DNA of 11,987 bases from Clostridia bacterium (GCA_016293435.1 JAEDEG010000075.1:1-11987); one strand, 5' to 3'; shown: positions 1-6,866, counted from the stretch's first letter. Numbers and translations: made by a program. The notes: generated by a model not told the origin, from the letters alone.

Positions 1-655
1 GCAATCATAGAGACTGTATTTTGCCACAATATCCATCTGCCGCTGCCGGCCATGGAGGCACTCTCTGATTTTTGGTATATGTCTTTTGCGTCTGATACCG
101 CAGTTTTTATATTTGACTCAATAACCGATGAGGCTCCTTTCGGCGGTATAAACGTCACAACGGCACTGACCAAAACAAATATCATAAGAGGTGCGAGTGA
201 TTTTGAAGGCTTTTCCTTTGAAATAATCAGAAACACGGCAGTTATTACAAGGGTTGCCAGCACGGCAAGATAACAGCCGAAGGTATTGTTTATGACAACT
301 ATCCAGAATGAATATGCGCAAATCAGTGAAAGCATAATTTTGATCCATATCCTTTGGGCAACGATAAGCAGCGCGGCAAAAAGCATAGAACAAAGGGCAG
401 CATAATAGCCCATATGGTTGAGATTATAAAAGGTGCCGGTGAGCCCCTTATAAAAATGACCCGTTCTTATGCCTATACTGTCATAGAAATTTTTGAGAGG
501 AATTGCCCACGCGGGAGTGGCTGCTCCGGGAGCTGTACCAATAATGCCGAAATACTGCTGAACCATGATGATTGACACCATTATAAAGCATATACAATAC
601 ACTGCAATAACCGTGTTTTTAAGCCGCGGGGTCTTTAGTGAAGAAGAAAAAAAAA
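1..655 (-). CDS. O-antigen ligase/polymerase-like membrane protein, remainder after frameshift (3' partial)
   Basis: After the homopolymer at 647-655 the minus-strand frame shifted by -1 is open to the window edge, about 215 codons. It is strongly hydrophobic and carries the Wzy_C (PF04932) hallmarks: GTFYNLNHMGYYAAL (plus-strand positions about 396-440), several membrane segments, and near the edge GSGRWILWQNT, matching the conserved 'sGR..lW' region of O-antigen ligases. No good ribosome binding site precedes an independent start; the first usable ATG in this frame, at 581, would lose a membrane segment. This piece is therefore best read as the continuation of the frame starting at 1066. 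The gene may be truly broken, phase variable, expressed by slippage at T9, or intact with a one-base assembly error. The C-terminus lies outside the window. Confidence 0.7.
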
Positions 656-1066
656 CAATGCAAAAAACGCCGTGTGCATAAACACGCCGTCAGGTCTGAA
701 ATCGGTGCCCCAAAAGGCACGGCTTCTGTCGGGTGCCATGAGTGCCGATATGACCGTAATCACATATACAGCCAAAAGAAGTCCTGCATGACGCCTGCGC
801 AAAAAATATTCTTTGACAGAAATGCAAAGCTCAGACCATGCGCTTTTAAAGGAGCGGGAAAATGACTTTATAAAAAATACAACAACGTACCACACAGCGC
901 AGGCTGAAAGCACCGATATTTCAACCTGTGCAAACGCTTTAAAGGCTTTTCCGTAATTTTTGGGACCAATAATCATAAAAAGCGGTAATATTGCAAAAAG
1001 CACAGTCATGGACAGAGCAATATATGAATATATATTTTTGGATTTGTCAATTATTTTGTTTATCAT
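635..1066 (-). CDS. O-antigen ligase/polymerase-like membrane protein, N-terminal part (frameshifted)
   Basis: This 143-codon frame is the N-terminal part of a multi-spanning membrane protein. It has hydrophobic segments at about residues 16-34 and 44-66, a basic loop, another segment at 95-109, and then the phrase SRAFWGTDFRPDGVF (about 114-128), a loop typical of Wzy/O-antigen-ligase proteins. The ATG at 1066 has a GGAG box 7 nt upstream. The frame stops at 635 just after nine T residues (plus-strand A run 647-655), but the -1 frame continues without a stop to position 1 and encodes the rest of the protein. I therefore read this as one gene broken by a single-base slip, not as a complete small protein. 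Family members join or polymerise lipid-linked or surface glycans in the cytoplasmic membrane; the substrate here is unknown. The gene lies 40 bp downstream of ireB on the same strand, probably in one transcript. Confidence 0.75.
   Translation of the reverse strand: MINKIIDKSKNIYSYIALSMTVLFAILPLFMIIGPKNYGKAFKAFAQVEISVLSACAVWYVVVFFIKSFSRSFKSAWSELCISVKEYFLRRRHAGLLLAVYVITVISALMAPDRSRAFWGTDFRPDGVFMHTAFFALFFFLLH
647..655. repeat. Nine-base homopolymer (A9 on plus, T9 in the coding strand) at the frameshift
   Basis: The run of nine A residues is read as TTT TTT TTT (three Phe codons) by the minus-strand membrane protein gene. The reading frame changes here: the zero frame ends four codons later at a TAA (635-637), and the -1 frame continues the protein. 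Ten T residues would make the gene continuous. Confidence 0.85.
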
Positions 1067-1106
1067 TATTTTCTCCGATTAGTCATAAAATCTGTGCTCA
1101 GCTTTG

Positions 1107-1364
1107 TTATTCCAATTTAACAAGATACGATTTAACAAGCTCTTCGAGAATTTCATCACGATCAAGCCTGGTTATCAAAACACGCGCATTATTGTAACTT
1201 GTGATATAAGTAGGATCATCGGACATAAGATATGCAACAATCTGATTAATGGGATTGTATCCCTTAACCTTTAGTGCTTCATACACCTGCTTAATTGTTG
1301 CTTTTACTCTTTCTTCGCTGATTCGTTCAGCACTGATTTTTACTGTTTCACGCTTGAAATCCAT
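1107..1364 (-). CDS. ireB: IreB family regulatory phosphoprotein (UPF0297)
   Basis: This small protein (85 aa) is immediately recognisable by the core KGYNPINQIVAYLMSDDPTY and YNNAR (about residues 34-61), the signature of the IreB/UPF0297 (DUF965) family. In Enterococcus faecalis IreB is a cytoplasmic substrate of the PASTA-domain Ser/Thr kinase IreK and affects cephalosporin resistance; it is phosphorylated at Thr4 and Thr7. Here Thr7 is kept (MDFKRETVK) but position 4 is Lys. I chose the ATG at 1364: AAGGTAGGTG (1371-1380) is a good ribosome binding site for it, and the alternative GTG at 1373 lies inside that site. The gene has its own sigma-A promoter and is followed after 40 bp by the membrane polymer ligase gene. 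The usual neighbours, alaS and ruvX, are absent here. Confidence 0.93.
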   Translation of the reverse strand: MDFKRETVKISAERISEERVKATIKQVYEALKVKGYNPINQIVAYLMSDDPTYITSYNNARVLITRLDRDEILEELVKSYLVKLE

Positions 1365-1397
1365 AACAGACACCTACCTTAAATATAAACTTATTTT

Positions 1398-1426
1398 ATT
1401 TTAGCATAAAAATGAAATTTTTTCAA
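1398..1426 (-). promoter_or_regulatory. Sigma-A promoter for ireB
   Basis: On the minus strand: -35 TTGAAA (1421-1426), a 17-nt spacer, -10 TAAAAT (1398-1403), with an extended TGC immediately before the -10. It lies about 35 bp upstream of the ireB start. Just upstream, TTTGAC and GTCAAA half-sites (1431-1436 and 1446-1451) form a weak inverted repeat that could bind a regulator. Confidence 0.7.
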
Positions 1427-1468
1427 GAGTTTTGACACATTTTGGGTCAAACCGTAAGATGCAATATA

Positions 1469-1486
1469 AAACATTCGCAAATGTTT
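1469..1486 (-). terminator. Possible weak hairpin downstream of the amidase gene
   Basis: AAACATT and AATGTTT pair around a 4-nt loop about 84 bp after the amidase stop codon. On the minus strand the stem is followed by a short TATATT stretch. The stem is AT-rich and the U-tract poor, so this is only a weak terminator candidate; read-through into ireB is possible. Confidence 0.25.
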
Positions 1487-1569
1487 GGCTGCGTTTATTT
1501 GTTTTGTATAAAACTGTTGTTTTAAATCTGCCGTGTTGCTTATTGTGTTATGCTGTTTAAGCTGTCCGC

Positions 1570-3141
1570 CTATTCAATTTTACCCATTTTTTTTAAAGAA
1601 GCTACAATTCCTTTGCAAATTGCATCGGCAATTTTGTCGAGGGATTTTTCATCAAGCAACACCTTTTGGTCTTTGGGGCATGTAACAAATGCACATTCCA
1701 CCAGTGCCGCAGGCATATTGGTACGCCTTAGTACAACAATTCCCGGATTGGCAACAATACCGCGGTCTGCAAGAGCGGTTGCCTCTACGAGGGGTGTCTG
1801 GATATTTTGGGCAAGCTCCTGACTTGTTATACCGTAGTCTTTGCCATTACCCAAACCGGCATACAAAACGCAGGTGCCGGTAGCCTCGGGGTTGGTAAAG
1901 GCGTTGTTGTGTATACTTACAAACAAATCTGCATTTGCCTTGTTGGCAAAATCAGCCCTTGCCACAAGATCCTCCATAATAGTTGAGCCGAGAGCCTTAT
2001 CGACAGTTCTGGTCATCAATACATTGATGCCGCACTCCTTTAGTCCGGCTTCTACTCTCAATGCTATATCTAAGTTTGCTTCTTTTTCAAAAATAATAAT
2101 TTTTCCGTTGGCATCCTCACCGGTGGCTCCGCTGTCAAAGCCCCCATGCCCCGCATCTATCACAACCACAGGAGCATTGCCGGTTATAACCACAGGCTCA
2201 ACCGGAGATGCAGCTTCAACATCTTTATCGTCTGAATTGTCGGATGCAGAGGATATTTTTTTGGTATGAACAGTTATGGTGCATCCGGATGTTGAAAAAT
2301 CTATATCATAGTCCGCATACACTGCACTTTCGACAACCAAACGGGTATATTCGTCATGCTCTGCCCAGCGAATTTCTGTAATCGACAAATTTTGAGGCCG
2401 AAATTCAGAATCCTTGCAAACCTGCTCAACATTATAAAAATCGAACACTATGCGATGCGGAGAATCAAGCCTCATAACCTTTGGCGATACCTTTTCGGAA
2501 ATGTCTATTTTTATAACATATTCTTCGTCTTTTTCAGAAAAAGTAATCTTATTGAGGGTCGCTTTGGGGCTGTTTGTGACGGGCTTTGTAGCCGATTCGT
2601 CACCCGAAAGTGAACCGGTATTGTTATCCGGCTTGTCCTCATTATTTTCGTCAGGGCTTTGGTTATCTGCACTGCCGCCCGAAGAATTTGACGTGCTGTT
2701 ATCGCCGCCTGAGACACCGCCCGACACATATACCGTGCGGGTATCTGCGTCCCAATCCACCTTATATCCGAGGTTTTCGGATATAAACCTTAGCGGCACA
2801 AGAGTTCTGCTGTTTACAATAACGGGTGCAGCATCTAATTTAACCACATTGCCGCCTATGTATACATTGCTGCTGCCTATGGTAAAAATCATTACAGTAG
2901 CGCCCGACATAACCACTACCTGCCTCAGAGCGTCATTCCATTCCACATCGGCACCGAGGGTTTCGAGCAAAATTCTCACCGGGACCATTGTGCGGTCATT
3001 TATTATCATGGGGTTTACGTCGGCATCGACTTTTTTTTGATTAATTATTAGGGTCAAATCATCGGACGAAGCAGCACTGCATACAGCCGATGAAAAAATC
3101 ACGGTAACAAGAAGAACGAAAAACACAAGTCTTTTGTACAT
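1570..3141 (-). CDS. Secreted N-acetylmuramoyl-L-alanine amidase with stalk (CuAO_N1), AMIN and Amidase_3 domains
   Basis: The 523-residue protein cleaves the bond between N-acetylmuramic acid and L-alanine in peptidoglycan, outside the cell. Residues 1-24 form a signal peptide (MYKR, hydrophobic core, cleavage near CSA-A). Then come a copper-amine-oxidase-N-like 'stalk' domain (about 28-141), a Ser/Asn/Asp/Gly-rich linker (about 142-190), an AMIN domain (about 194-295), a short acidic linker, and an Amidase_3 catalytic domain (about 323-520). The zinc ligands are visible as His332 (DAGHGG), Glu352 (FEKEANL) and His411 (SIHNN), with catalytic Glu482 in ALVECAF. The start at 3141 is preferred over an upstream in-frame ATG at 3183 because it begins the signal peptide and has an AGAGAGG box about 8 nt upstream. 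AMIN and stalk domains are probably wall- or septum-targeting modules. It lies 114 bp downstream of ruvB, possibly in the same transcript. Confidence 0.93.
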   Translation of the reverse strand: MYKRLVFFVLLVTVIFSSAVCSAASSDDLTLIINQKKVDADVNPMIINDRTMVPVRILLETLGADVEWNDALRQVVVMSGATVMIFTIGSSNVYIGGNVVKLDAAPVIVNSRTLVPLRFISENLGYKVDWDADTRTVYVSGGVSGGDNSTSNSSGGSADNQSPDENNEDKPDNNTGSLSGDESATKPVTNSPKATLNKITFSEKDEEYVIKIDISEKVSPKVMRLDSPHRIVFDFYNVEQVCKDSEFRPQNLSITEIRWAEHDEYTRLVVESAVYADYDIDFSTSGCTITVHTKKISSASDNSDDKDVEAASPVEPVVITGNAPVVVIDAGHGGFDSGATGEDANGKIIIFEKEANLDIALRVEAGLKECGINVLMTRTVDKALGSTIMEDLVARADFANKANADLFVSIHNNAFTNPEATGTCVLYAGLGNGKDYGITSQELAQNIQTPLVEATALADRGIVANPGIVVLRRTNMPAALVECAFVTCPKDQKVLLDEKSLDKIADAICKGIVASLKKMGKIE

Positions 3142-3255
3142 TATATGAGCCTCTCTTTCGTAATTATTCCTATTGTACATCACTTACTATAATAACTCAG
3201 TGACGAAATTTTTTCTACAAGCAGAGGCAAAATGTCATTCTTTTGTAACAAAATT

Positions 3256-4260
3256 TCAGTGCTCAAAAGGAATGCCGAAATGTTCATATGCCACTTTGGT
3301 TACAACTCTGCCCCGAGGTGTGCGGTTGATAAACCCGAGCTGCAAAAGATACGGCTCATACACATCCTCTATGGTGTTGCTGTCTTCACCGGTGGTAGCG
3401 GCCAGAGTGTCAAGACCGACGGGGCCTCCGTCAAAGGCTTTTATCATTGTGGTAATCATGTTGCGGTCGGTCGCATCAAGACCGATTTTGTCTACCTCTA
3501 TGCGGGTGAGTGCTCTGTCGGCAATATCGGCAGTAATGATACCGTCTGCCATAATTTGAGCAAAATCTCTTACACGCTTTAAAAGCCGGTTGGCTATACG
3601 GGGAGTTCCCCTGGAACGGGAGGCTATTTCCGACGCACCGGCCTCATCAATATGAACACCCAAAATTGAAGCGCTTCTCTTTACTATGGATGCAAGCTCC
3701 TCTTTGGTATAGAGCTCAAGCCTTGATATCACGCCAAAGCGGTCTCTCAAAGGTCCTGTCATATTGCCTGCTTTGGTGGTGGCGGCAACGAGGGTAAATT
3801 TTGGCAAATCAAGCCGTATGGAGCGGGCACTGGGACCCTTACCGAGAATAATATCCACGGCATAATCCTCCATTGCAGGATATAAAATTTCCTCAACGCT
3901 ATGGCTCAAACGGTGAATTTCGTCTATAAACAAAACGTCATGCTCGCCCAAATTGGTGAGTATAGCCGCAAGATCGCCCTGTTTTTCGATAGCGGGGCCG
4001 CTTGTTACATGGATATTAACATCCATCTCGTTGGCAATGATATTTGCAAGAGTGGTTTTGCCAAGCCCCGGAGGTCCATACAAAAGCACATGATCGAGAG
4101 CTTCTTTTCTCGCCTTTGCCGCTTCTATATATATTTTCAGATTTTCTTTTACCTTTTTCTGACCTATGTATTCGTCAAGTATGCGAGGACGTATTCCCGG
4201 TTCCTGAATCATATCGTCTGATATTTCCTCGCCCGAAATTATTCTTTCATCAAATTCCAT
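3256..4260 (-). CDS. ruvB: Holliday junction branch migration DNA helicase RuvB
   Basis: RuvB (334 aa, full length) is the AAA+ ATPase that, as hexamers flanking RuvA, pumps DNA through Holliday junctions during recombinational repair. The sequence shows Walker A GPPGLGKT (62-69), Walker B LFIDEIHR (110-117), sensor 1 with ATTKAG (160-165), the arginine-finger segment GPLRDRFG (169-176), sensor 2 RGTPRIANR (217-225) and the C-terminal winged-helix domain with TPRGRVVT (314-321). Most relatives have ATTRAG where this protein has ATTKAG, a conservative change. The start is fixed by an AGGAGG box about 6 nt before the ATG. It follows ruvA by 16 bp, so the pair is one operon. No ruvC lies in the window. 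Confidence 0.98.
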   Translation of the reverse strand: MEFDERIISGEEISDDMIQEPGIRPRILDEYIGQKKVKENLKIYIEAAKARKEALDHVLLYGPPGLGKTTLANIIANEMDVNIHVTSGPAIEKQGDLAAILTNLGEHDVLFIDEIHRLSHSVEEILYPAMEDYAVDIILGKGPSARSIRLDLPKFTLVAATTKAGNMTGPLRDRFGVISRLELYTKEELASIVKRSASILGVHIDEAGASEIASRSRGTPRIANRLLKRVRDFAQIMADGIITADIADRALTRIEVDKIGLDATDRNMITTMIKAFDGGPVGLDTLAATTGEDSNTIEDVYEPYLLQLGFINRTPRGRVVTKVAYEHFGIPFEH

Positions 4261-4276
4261 GTTTGCCTCCTGTATG

Positions 4277-4879
4277 CTACATCAGATTTTTGAGCGCATG
4301 CTTAATATAGCTTTCGGCATCGTCAAAGCTTTCTTTAACAAGTGCAACCGCCCTTTGTGCCTCCTGAGAGGTATAACCGAGAACTGTAAGAGCACTTATG
4401 GCATCTGCTCTGGCACTGCCGTCACTTATATCTGCCGATACAAATGCATCGATATCATCCGGCACAATATCCTCATTTTTGATTTTATCTTTGAGCTCAA
4501 GACAAATCCTTTGGGCTGTCTTTGGACCAATGCCCGAAGCCTTTTTGATGGTGGCGGCATCGTCTGTTGCAATACACATACAAAGCTTTGACACAGAAGC
4601 CACCGAGAGAACCGCAACAGCACCCTTTGCCCCTACTCCACTCACCGTTATCAAAAGCTCAAAAAGCCTGAGCTCTTCTTTGGTAGAAAAGCCGTAGAGA
4701 TCCATAATGCCCTCTTTTATGTACATATATGTGTAAAAAGTGACACTGCCGCCCTTGGCAAGTGCAGGGTCTGAAAGTGAATTTGCTGAGGTATAGATTT
4801 TAAAACCCATGCCCGACACATCAACTACTGCATAATCCTTTGTTTTTTCGACAAGACTTCCCTTTATGTAACTAAACAT
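4277..4879 (-). CDS. ruvA: Holliday junction branch migration protein RuvA
   Basis: RuvA (200 aa, normal length) binds the four-way junction as a tetramer and loads RuvB onto it. The N-terminal OB-fold domain starts MFSYIKGSLVEK and includes FYTYMYIKEGIMDLYGF (about 48-64). Two helix-hairpin-helix motifs follow: ITVSGVGAKGAVAVLS (77-92) and IKKASGIGPKTAQRI (111-125). The flexible linker is acidic, and the C-terminal domain III (about 155-200), which contacts RuvB, contains ALTVLGYTSQEAQRAV. The start at 4879 has AAAGGAAAAG upstream. It is the first gene of the ruvAB transcript, which starts from a promoter about 100 bp upstream with an overlapping palindrome and a leader hairpin. Confidence 0.97.
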   Translation of the reverse strand: MFSYIKGSLVEKTKDYAVVDVSGMGFKIYTSANSLSDPALAKGGSVTFYTYMYIKEGIMDLYGFSTKEELRLFELLITVSGVGAKGAVAVLSVASVSKLCMCIATDDAATIKKASGIGPKTAQRICLELKDKIKNEDIVPDDIDAFVSADISDGSARADAISALTVLGYTSQEAQRAVALVKESFDDAESYIKHALKNLM

Positions 4880-4896
4880 TTTCTTTTCCTTTCATA

Positions 4897-4934
4897 AGCC
4901 GAAATGGCCGTTTTTCGTGCCTGCTTTTTCGGCT
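4897..4934 (-). promoter_or_regulatory. Leader hairpin in the ruvA 5' untranslated region
   Basis: AGCCGAAA and TTTCGGCT pair across a 22-nt interval that itself contains a GGC/GCC mini-stem. If transcription starts near 4967, this structure sits in the mRNA leader directly upstream of the ruvA ribosome binding site (about 4883-4892). It could affect translation or stability; no regulatory ligand is suggested by the sequence. Confidence 0.35.
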
Positions 4935-4944
4935 ATAGTATAAA

Positions 4945-4982
4945 TGGTACAATTCAAAAATTATCACTTCTGAATTGTACCA
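4945..4982. repeat. Perfect 12-bp inverted repeat overlapping the ruvAB promoter
   Basis: TGGTACAATTCA (4945-4956) and TGAATTGTACCA (4971-4982) are exact reverse complements separated by 14 bp. The right half contains the minus-strand -10 box of the ruvAB promoter, and the left half lies just past the predicted transcription start. That is the expected position of a repressor operator. Because the transcript would start between the arms, an RNA hairpin from this promoter is unlikely. Confidence 0.8.
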
Positions 4983-5002
4983 CATATTTTGATTTATTGC
5001 AA
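4974..5002 (-). promoter_or_regulatory. Sigma-A promoter for ruvAB
   Basis: On the minus strand: -35 TTGCAA (4997-5002), a 17-nt spacer, -10 TACAAT (4974-4979), with extended TGG just before the -10. The predicted start is near 4967, giving a leader of about 90 nt. A second -10-like box, TATACT (4937-4942), lacks a well-spaced -35. Confidence 0.65.
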
Positions 5003-5089
5003 GTTTAAAACCAAAGCTTGACTGTGACGTTCAAAAATACATATGCTTTTGACAATCGGATTATACAGGCTTTCTCAAAAGAGCTGCTT

Positions 5090-6562
5090 TCATTTTAGAA
5101 TATATACATTTTTGTATCCGAGATACGCAAGCACATTTCTTGCCTGAGCGCTTCTTTTACCGGCACTGCAATACAGAATAAGAGCCTGATTTTTGTCGGG
5201 ATTGGAGCGACGCAAAAGGGTGTGCGACTCAGTGTACGGAATATTTACGGCACCTTCACGATGCGACTTATTGTATTCTTCTTCGCTCCGCACGTCTATG
5301 AGCTTTGCACCGTTTTTGAGCATTTGTGAAAGCTCCTCCTCCGAAACTGTTTTCACCTCGTTTACGGCAGTGTTATCGAGGTCATCCTTATTTTCAACCA
5401 AAACATAGCCCTCTGCCTTTATACGGTAAACCTCACAGCAGTGAGCGTCAACGGTTATATCCAGTATATTTTCAATGAAGGCATCACTGCCTGTCCACAA
5501 ATCCCTTGCACAAATAACTCTGCCGTCAAGTCCGATTTCAGAAAGCTTGGCGGTAAAGTGGACAGGTTTTTCACTGCGGTTAAACAAAGCAACAGCCTTT
5601 TCACAAGAATTGTCGCACCCGAGATTTTTGATCCATATTTCGCCCGAAAGCCCGCCGTCCGAGTCAAAAAACTCTTTGGCTACATATGCCTGCAGACATG
5701 CTTTGTCCTGATTTACGGCAATCAGCTCCTTATTTTTCAGAATTGAAAGAGTGGAATCGGGTATTTTGGTAAGGTCACAGCCCACAACAAGCGGAGTTGA
5801 CATCATACACCACATAGCAAAATGGGATTTTTCCTCATTGTGACAAAGACCGTTGCCAAGCTGCATCATATCGAGGTCATTAACGTGACCCGGCGAAGCA
5901 AAGCGCGCCAGAGTGCGTATATTATCAAGCTGATAAACCACAGAATCAAAATCGGGTGTTATATCGGCACCGGTGCGCCACGAATCGGCAATAGTGGTTG
6001 CCCATTCACCCGGAAACTGCCAGCGGCAAATGTTGAACACCTTGCATTTGCCTGTTTTTTGCCGTATGCCGTCTATAATGCCGGCAATTTTGGTATATTG
6101 GATTTCTTCATCAAGATCGAGCTTTTGACCGCCGCACCAGTCAACCTTGATAAAGTCAAATCCAAATTCATCGAGAAACATATTAAGATCTTGCTCTTCA
6201 TGGCCATACAGCCCTACTCCCACTCCGTTGGCACCCTCATTGTCCCAGTAATAGGCGCAGGTATTGATTCCGCCCTCGGAGTAGATGCCGGCTTTGAGCC
6301 CCAGAGAATGAGCATAGTCGGCAATGACCTTTATACCGTTTGGAAAACGCTGCGGATGAAATTTCAGCCGGCCGTCTTCATCTCTTCCTCCAAAAAAGCC
6401 GTCATCCATATTAAAATATTCGTAGCCGCACTCAGCCAGACCGGTGCTTACAAGTGCATCTGCCTGAGCCTTGAGCCTGTCTTCGGAAATATCTGTCCGA
6501 AAGCAGTTCCAGGATGCCCAGCCCATAATCGGAGTTTTTCTGTATAGATTTGAGTTGTTCAT
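5090..6562 (-). CDS. GH27 alpha-galactosidase-like glycosidase fused to a C-terminal rhodanese domain
   Basis: The first 380 residues (of 490) are a glycoside hydrolase family 27 protein: TPIMGWASWNCF (10-21), NMDDGFF (51-57), nucleophile Asp141 in FIKVDWCGG, acid/base Asp200 in WRTGADI, and the conserved MMSTPLVVGCDL (253-264). A (beta/alpha)8 barrel spans about 8-300, followed by a beta-sandwich (about 305-383). GH27 enzymes mostly release terminal alpha-galactose from raffinose-type sugars or galactomannan. After a linker (384-402), residues 403-490 form a rhodanese domain with LIDVRSEEEY (421-430) and the loop CSAGKRS (465-471), where Cys465 would carry persulfide. No signal peptide is present, so the enzyme should be cytoplasmic. 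The join is one open frame with no start codon near the linker. Start at 6562: AAAGGAG 7 nt upstream. No sugar transporter is adjacent. GH27 and rhodanese assignments are firm; the joint function is unknown. Confidence 0.92.
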   Translation of the reverse strand: MNNSNLYRKTPIMGWASWNCFRTDISEDRLKAQADALVSTGLAECGYEYFNMDDGFFGGRDEDGRLKFHPQRFPNGIKVIADYAHSLGLKAGIYSEGGINTCAYYWDNEGANGVGVGLYGHEEQDLNMFLDEFGFDFIKVDWCGGQKLDLDEEIQYTKIAGIIDGIRQKTGKCKVFNICRWQFPGEWATTIADSWRTGADITPDFDSVVYQLDNIRTLARFASPGHVNDLDMMQLGNGLCHNEEKSHFAMWCMMSTPLVVGCDLTKIPDSTLSILKNKELIAVNQDKACLQAYVAKEFFDSDGGLSGEIWIKNLGCDNSCEKAVALFNRSEKPVHFTAKLSEIGLDGRVICARDLWTGSDAFIENILDITVDAHCCEVYRIKAEGYVLVENKDDLDNTAVNEVKTVSEEELSQMLKNGAKLIDVRSEEEYNKSHREGAVNIPYTESHTLLRRSNPDKNQALILYCSAGKRSAQARNVLAYLGYKNVYILK

Positions 6563-6605
6563 GTTAGATCTCCTTTAGATTTTCTTGCTATGTATTAATT
6601 TTCGG

Positions 6606-6621
6606 TATGCATAAATGCATA
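6606..6621. repeat. Paired ATGCAT palindrome upstream of the GH27 gene
   Basis: TATGCAT and ATGCATA form 7-bp arms around a 2-bp centre, about 45-60 bp upstream of the GH27-rhodanese start codon. The flanking GGT and ACC extend the symmetry with a one-base offset. This is a candidate operator or leader hairpin; I found no convincing promoter to place it against. Confidence 0.35.
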
Positions 6622-6646
6622 ACCTACGGAATAACGCTATTTTTAT

Positions 6647-6695
6647 ATAAAAGAAAAACCGCATGTCACTTTTATACACACGGTTTTTCTTTTAT
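6647..6695. terminator. Bidirectional rho-independent terminator after tRNA-Arg
   Basis: Perfect 15-bp arms, ATAAAAGAAAAACCG (6647-6661) and its complement (6681-6695), enclose a 19-nt loop. T-rich tracts lie within the arms on both strands. It ends 4 bp from the tRNA 3' end and so terminates tRNA transcription before the GH27 gene. Confidence 0.8.
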
Positions 6696-6698
6696 GAG

Positions 6699-6772
<74 letters not shown>

Positions 6773-6790
6773 ATATCAACAACATTGTGT

Positions 6791-6819
6791 ATTATATCAC
6801 ACAAAGAAAATAAAATCAA
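6791..6819 (-). promoter_or_regulatory. Promoter of tRNA-Arg
   Basis: On the minus strand: -35 TTGATT (6814-6819), a 17-nt spacer, and a perfect -10 TATAAT (6791-6796). The -10 lies 18 bp upstream of the mature tRNA 5' end, as expected for a dedicated tRNA promoter. Confidence 0.85.
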
Positions 6820-6848
6820 GTGTTTTTCAAAATTTTTTTAAAATTTAT

Positions 6849-6866
6849 CATTATTCACAAATAATG
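6849..6866. repeat. Small inverted repeat between divergent promoters
   Basis: CATTATT and AATAATG pair around a 4-nt loop in the AT-rich stretch between the tRNA promoter (minus) and the peptidase promoter (plus). It is AT-only in the outer pairs and may have no function. Confidence 0.3.

Noticed and set aside
118..393. Minus-strand open frame of 91 codons
   Set aside because: It overlaps the well-supported membrane-protein frame, is unusually rich in Cys and Arg, and resembles no family.
1841..3040. Long plus-strand open frames opposite the amidase gene
   Set aside because: They are antisense shadows with Ser/Leu/Pro-rich composition and no ribosome binding sites; the minus-strand amidase has full catalytic motifs.
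3142..3255. Promoter for the amidase gene
   Set aside because: TATTAT, TATAGT and TACAAT boxes occur, but none has a good -35 at 16-18 nt, so I did not list one.
5025..5045. Possible LexA box near ruvA (GAAC-like sequence on the minus strand)
   Set aside because: GAAC is present but no GTTC partner lies at the required spacing.
5822..6547. Plus-strand open frame of 241 codons opposite the GH27 gene
   Set aside because: It is antisense to a conserved enzyme, has no ribosome binding site and no recognisable domain.
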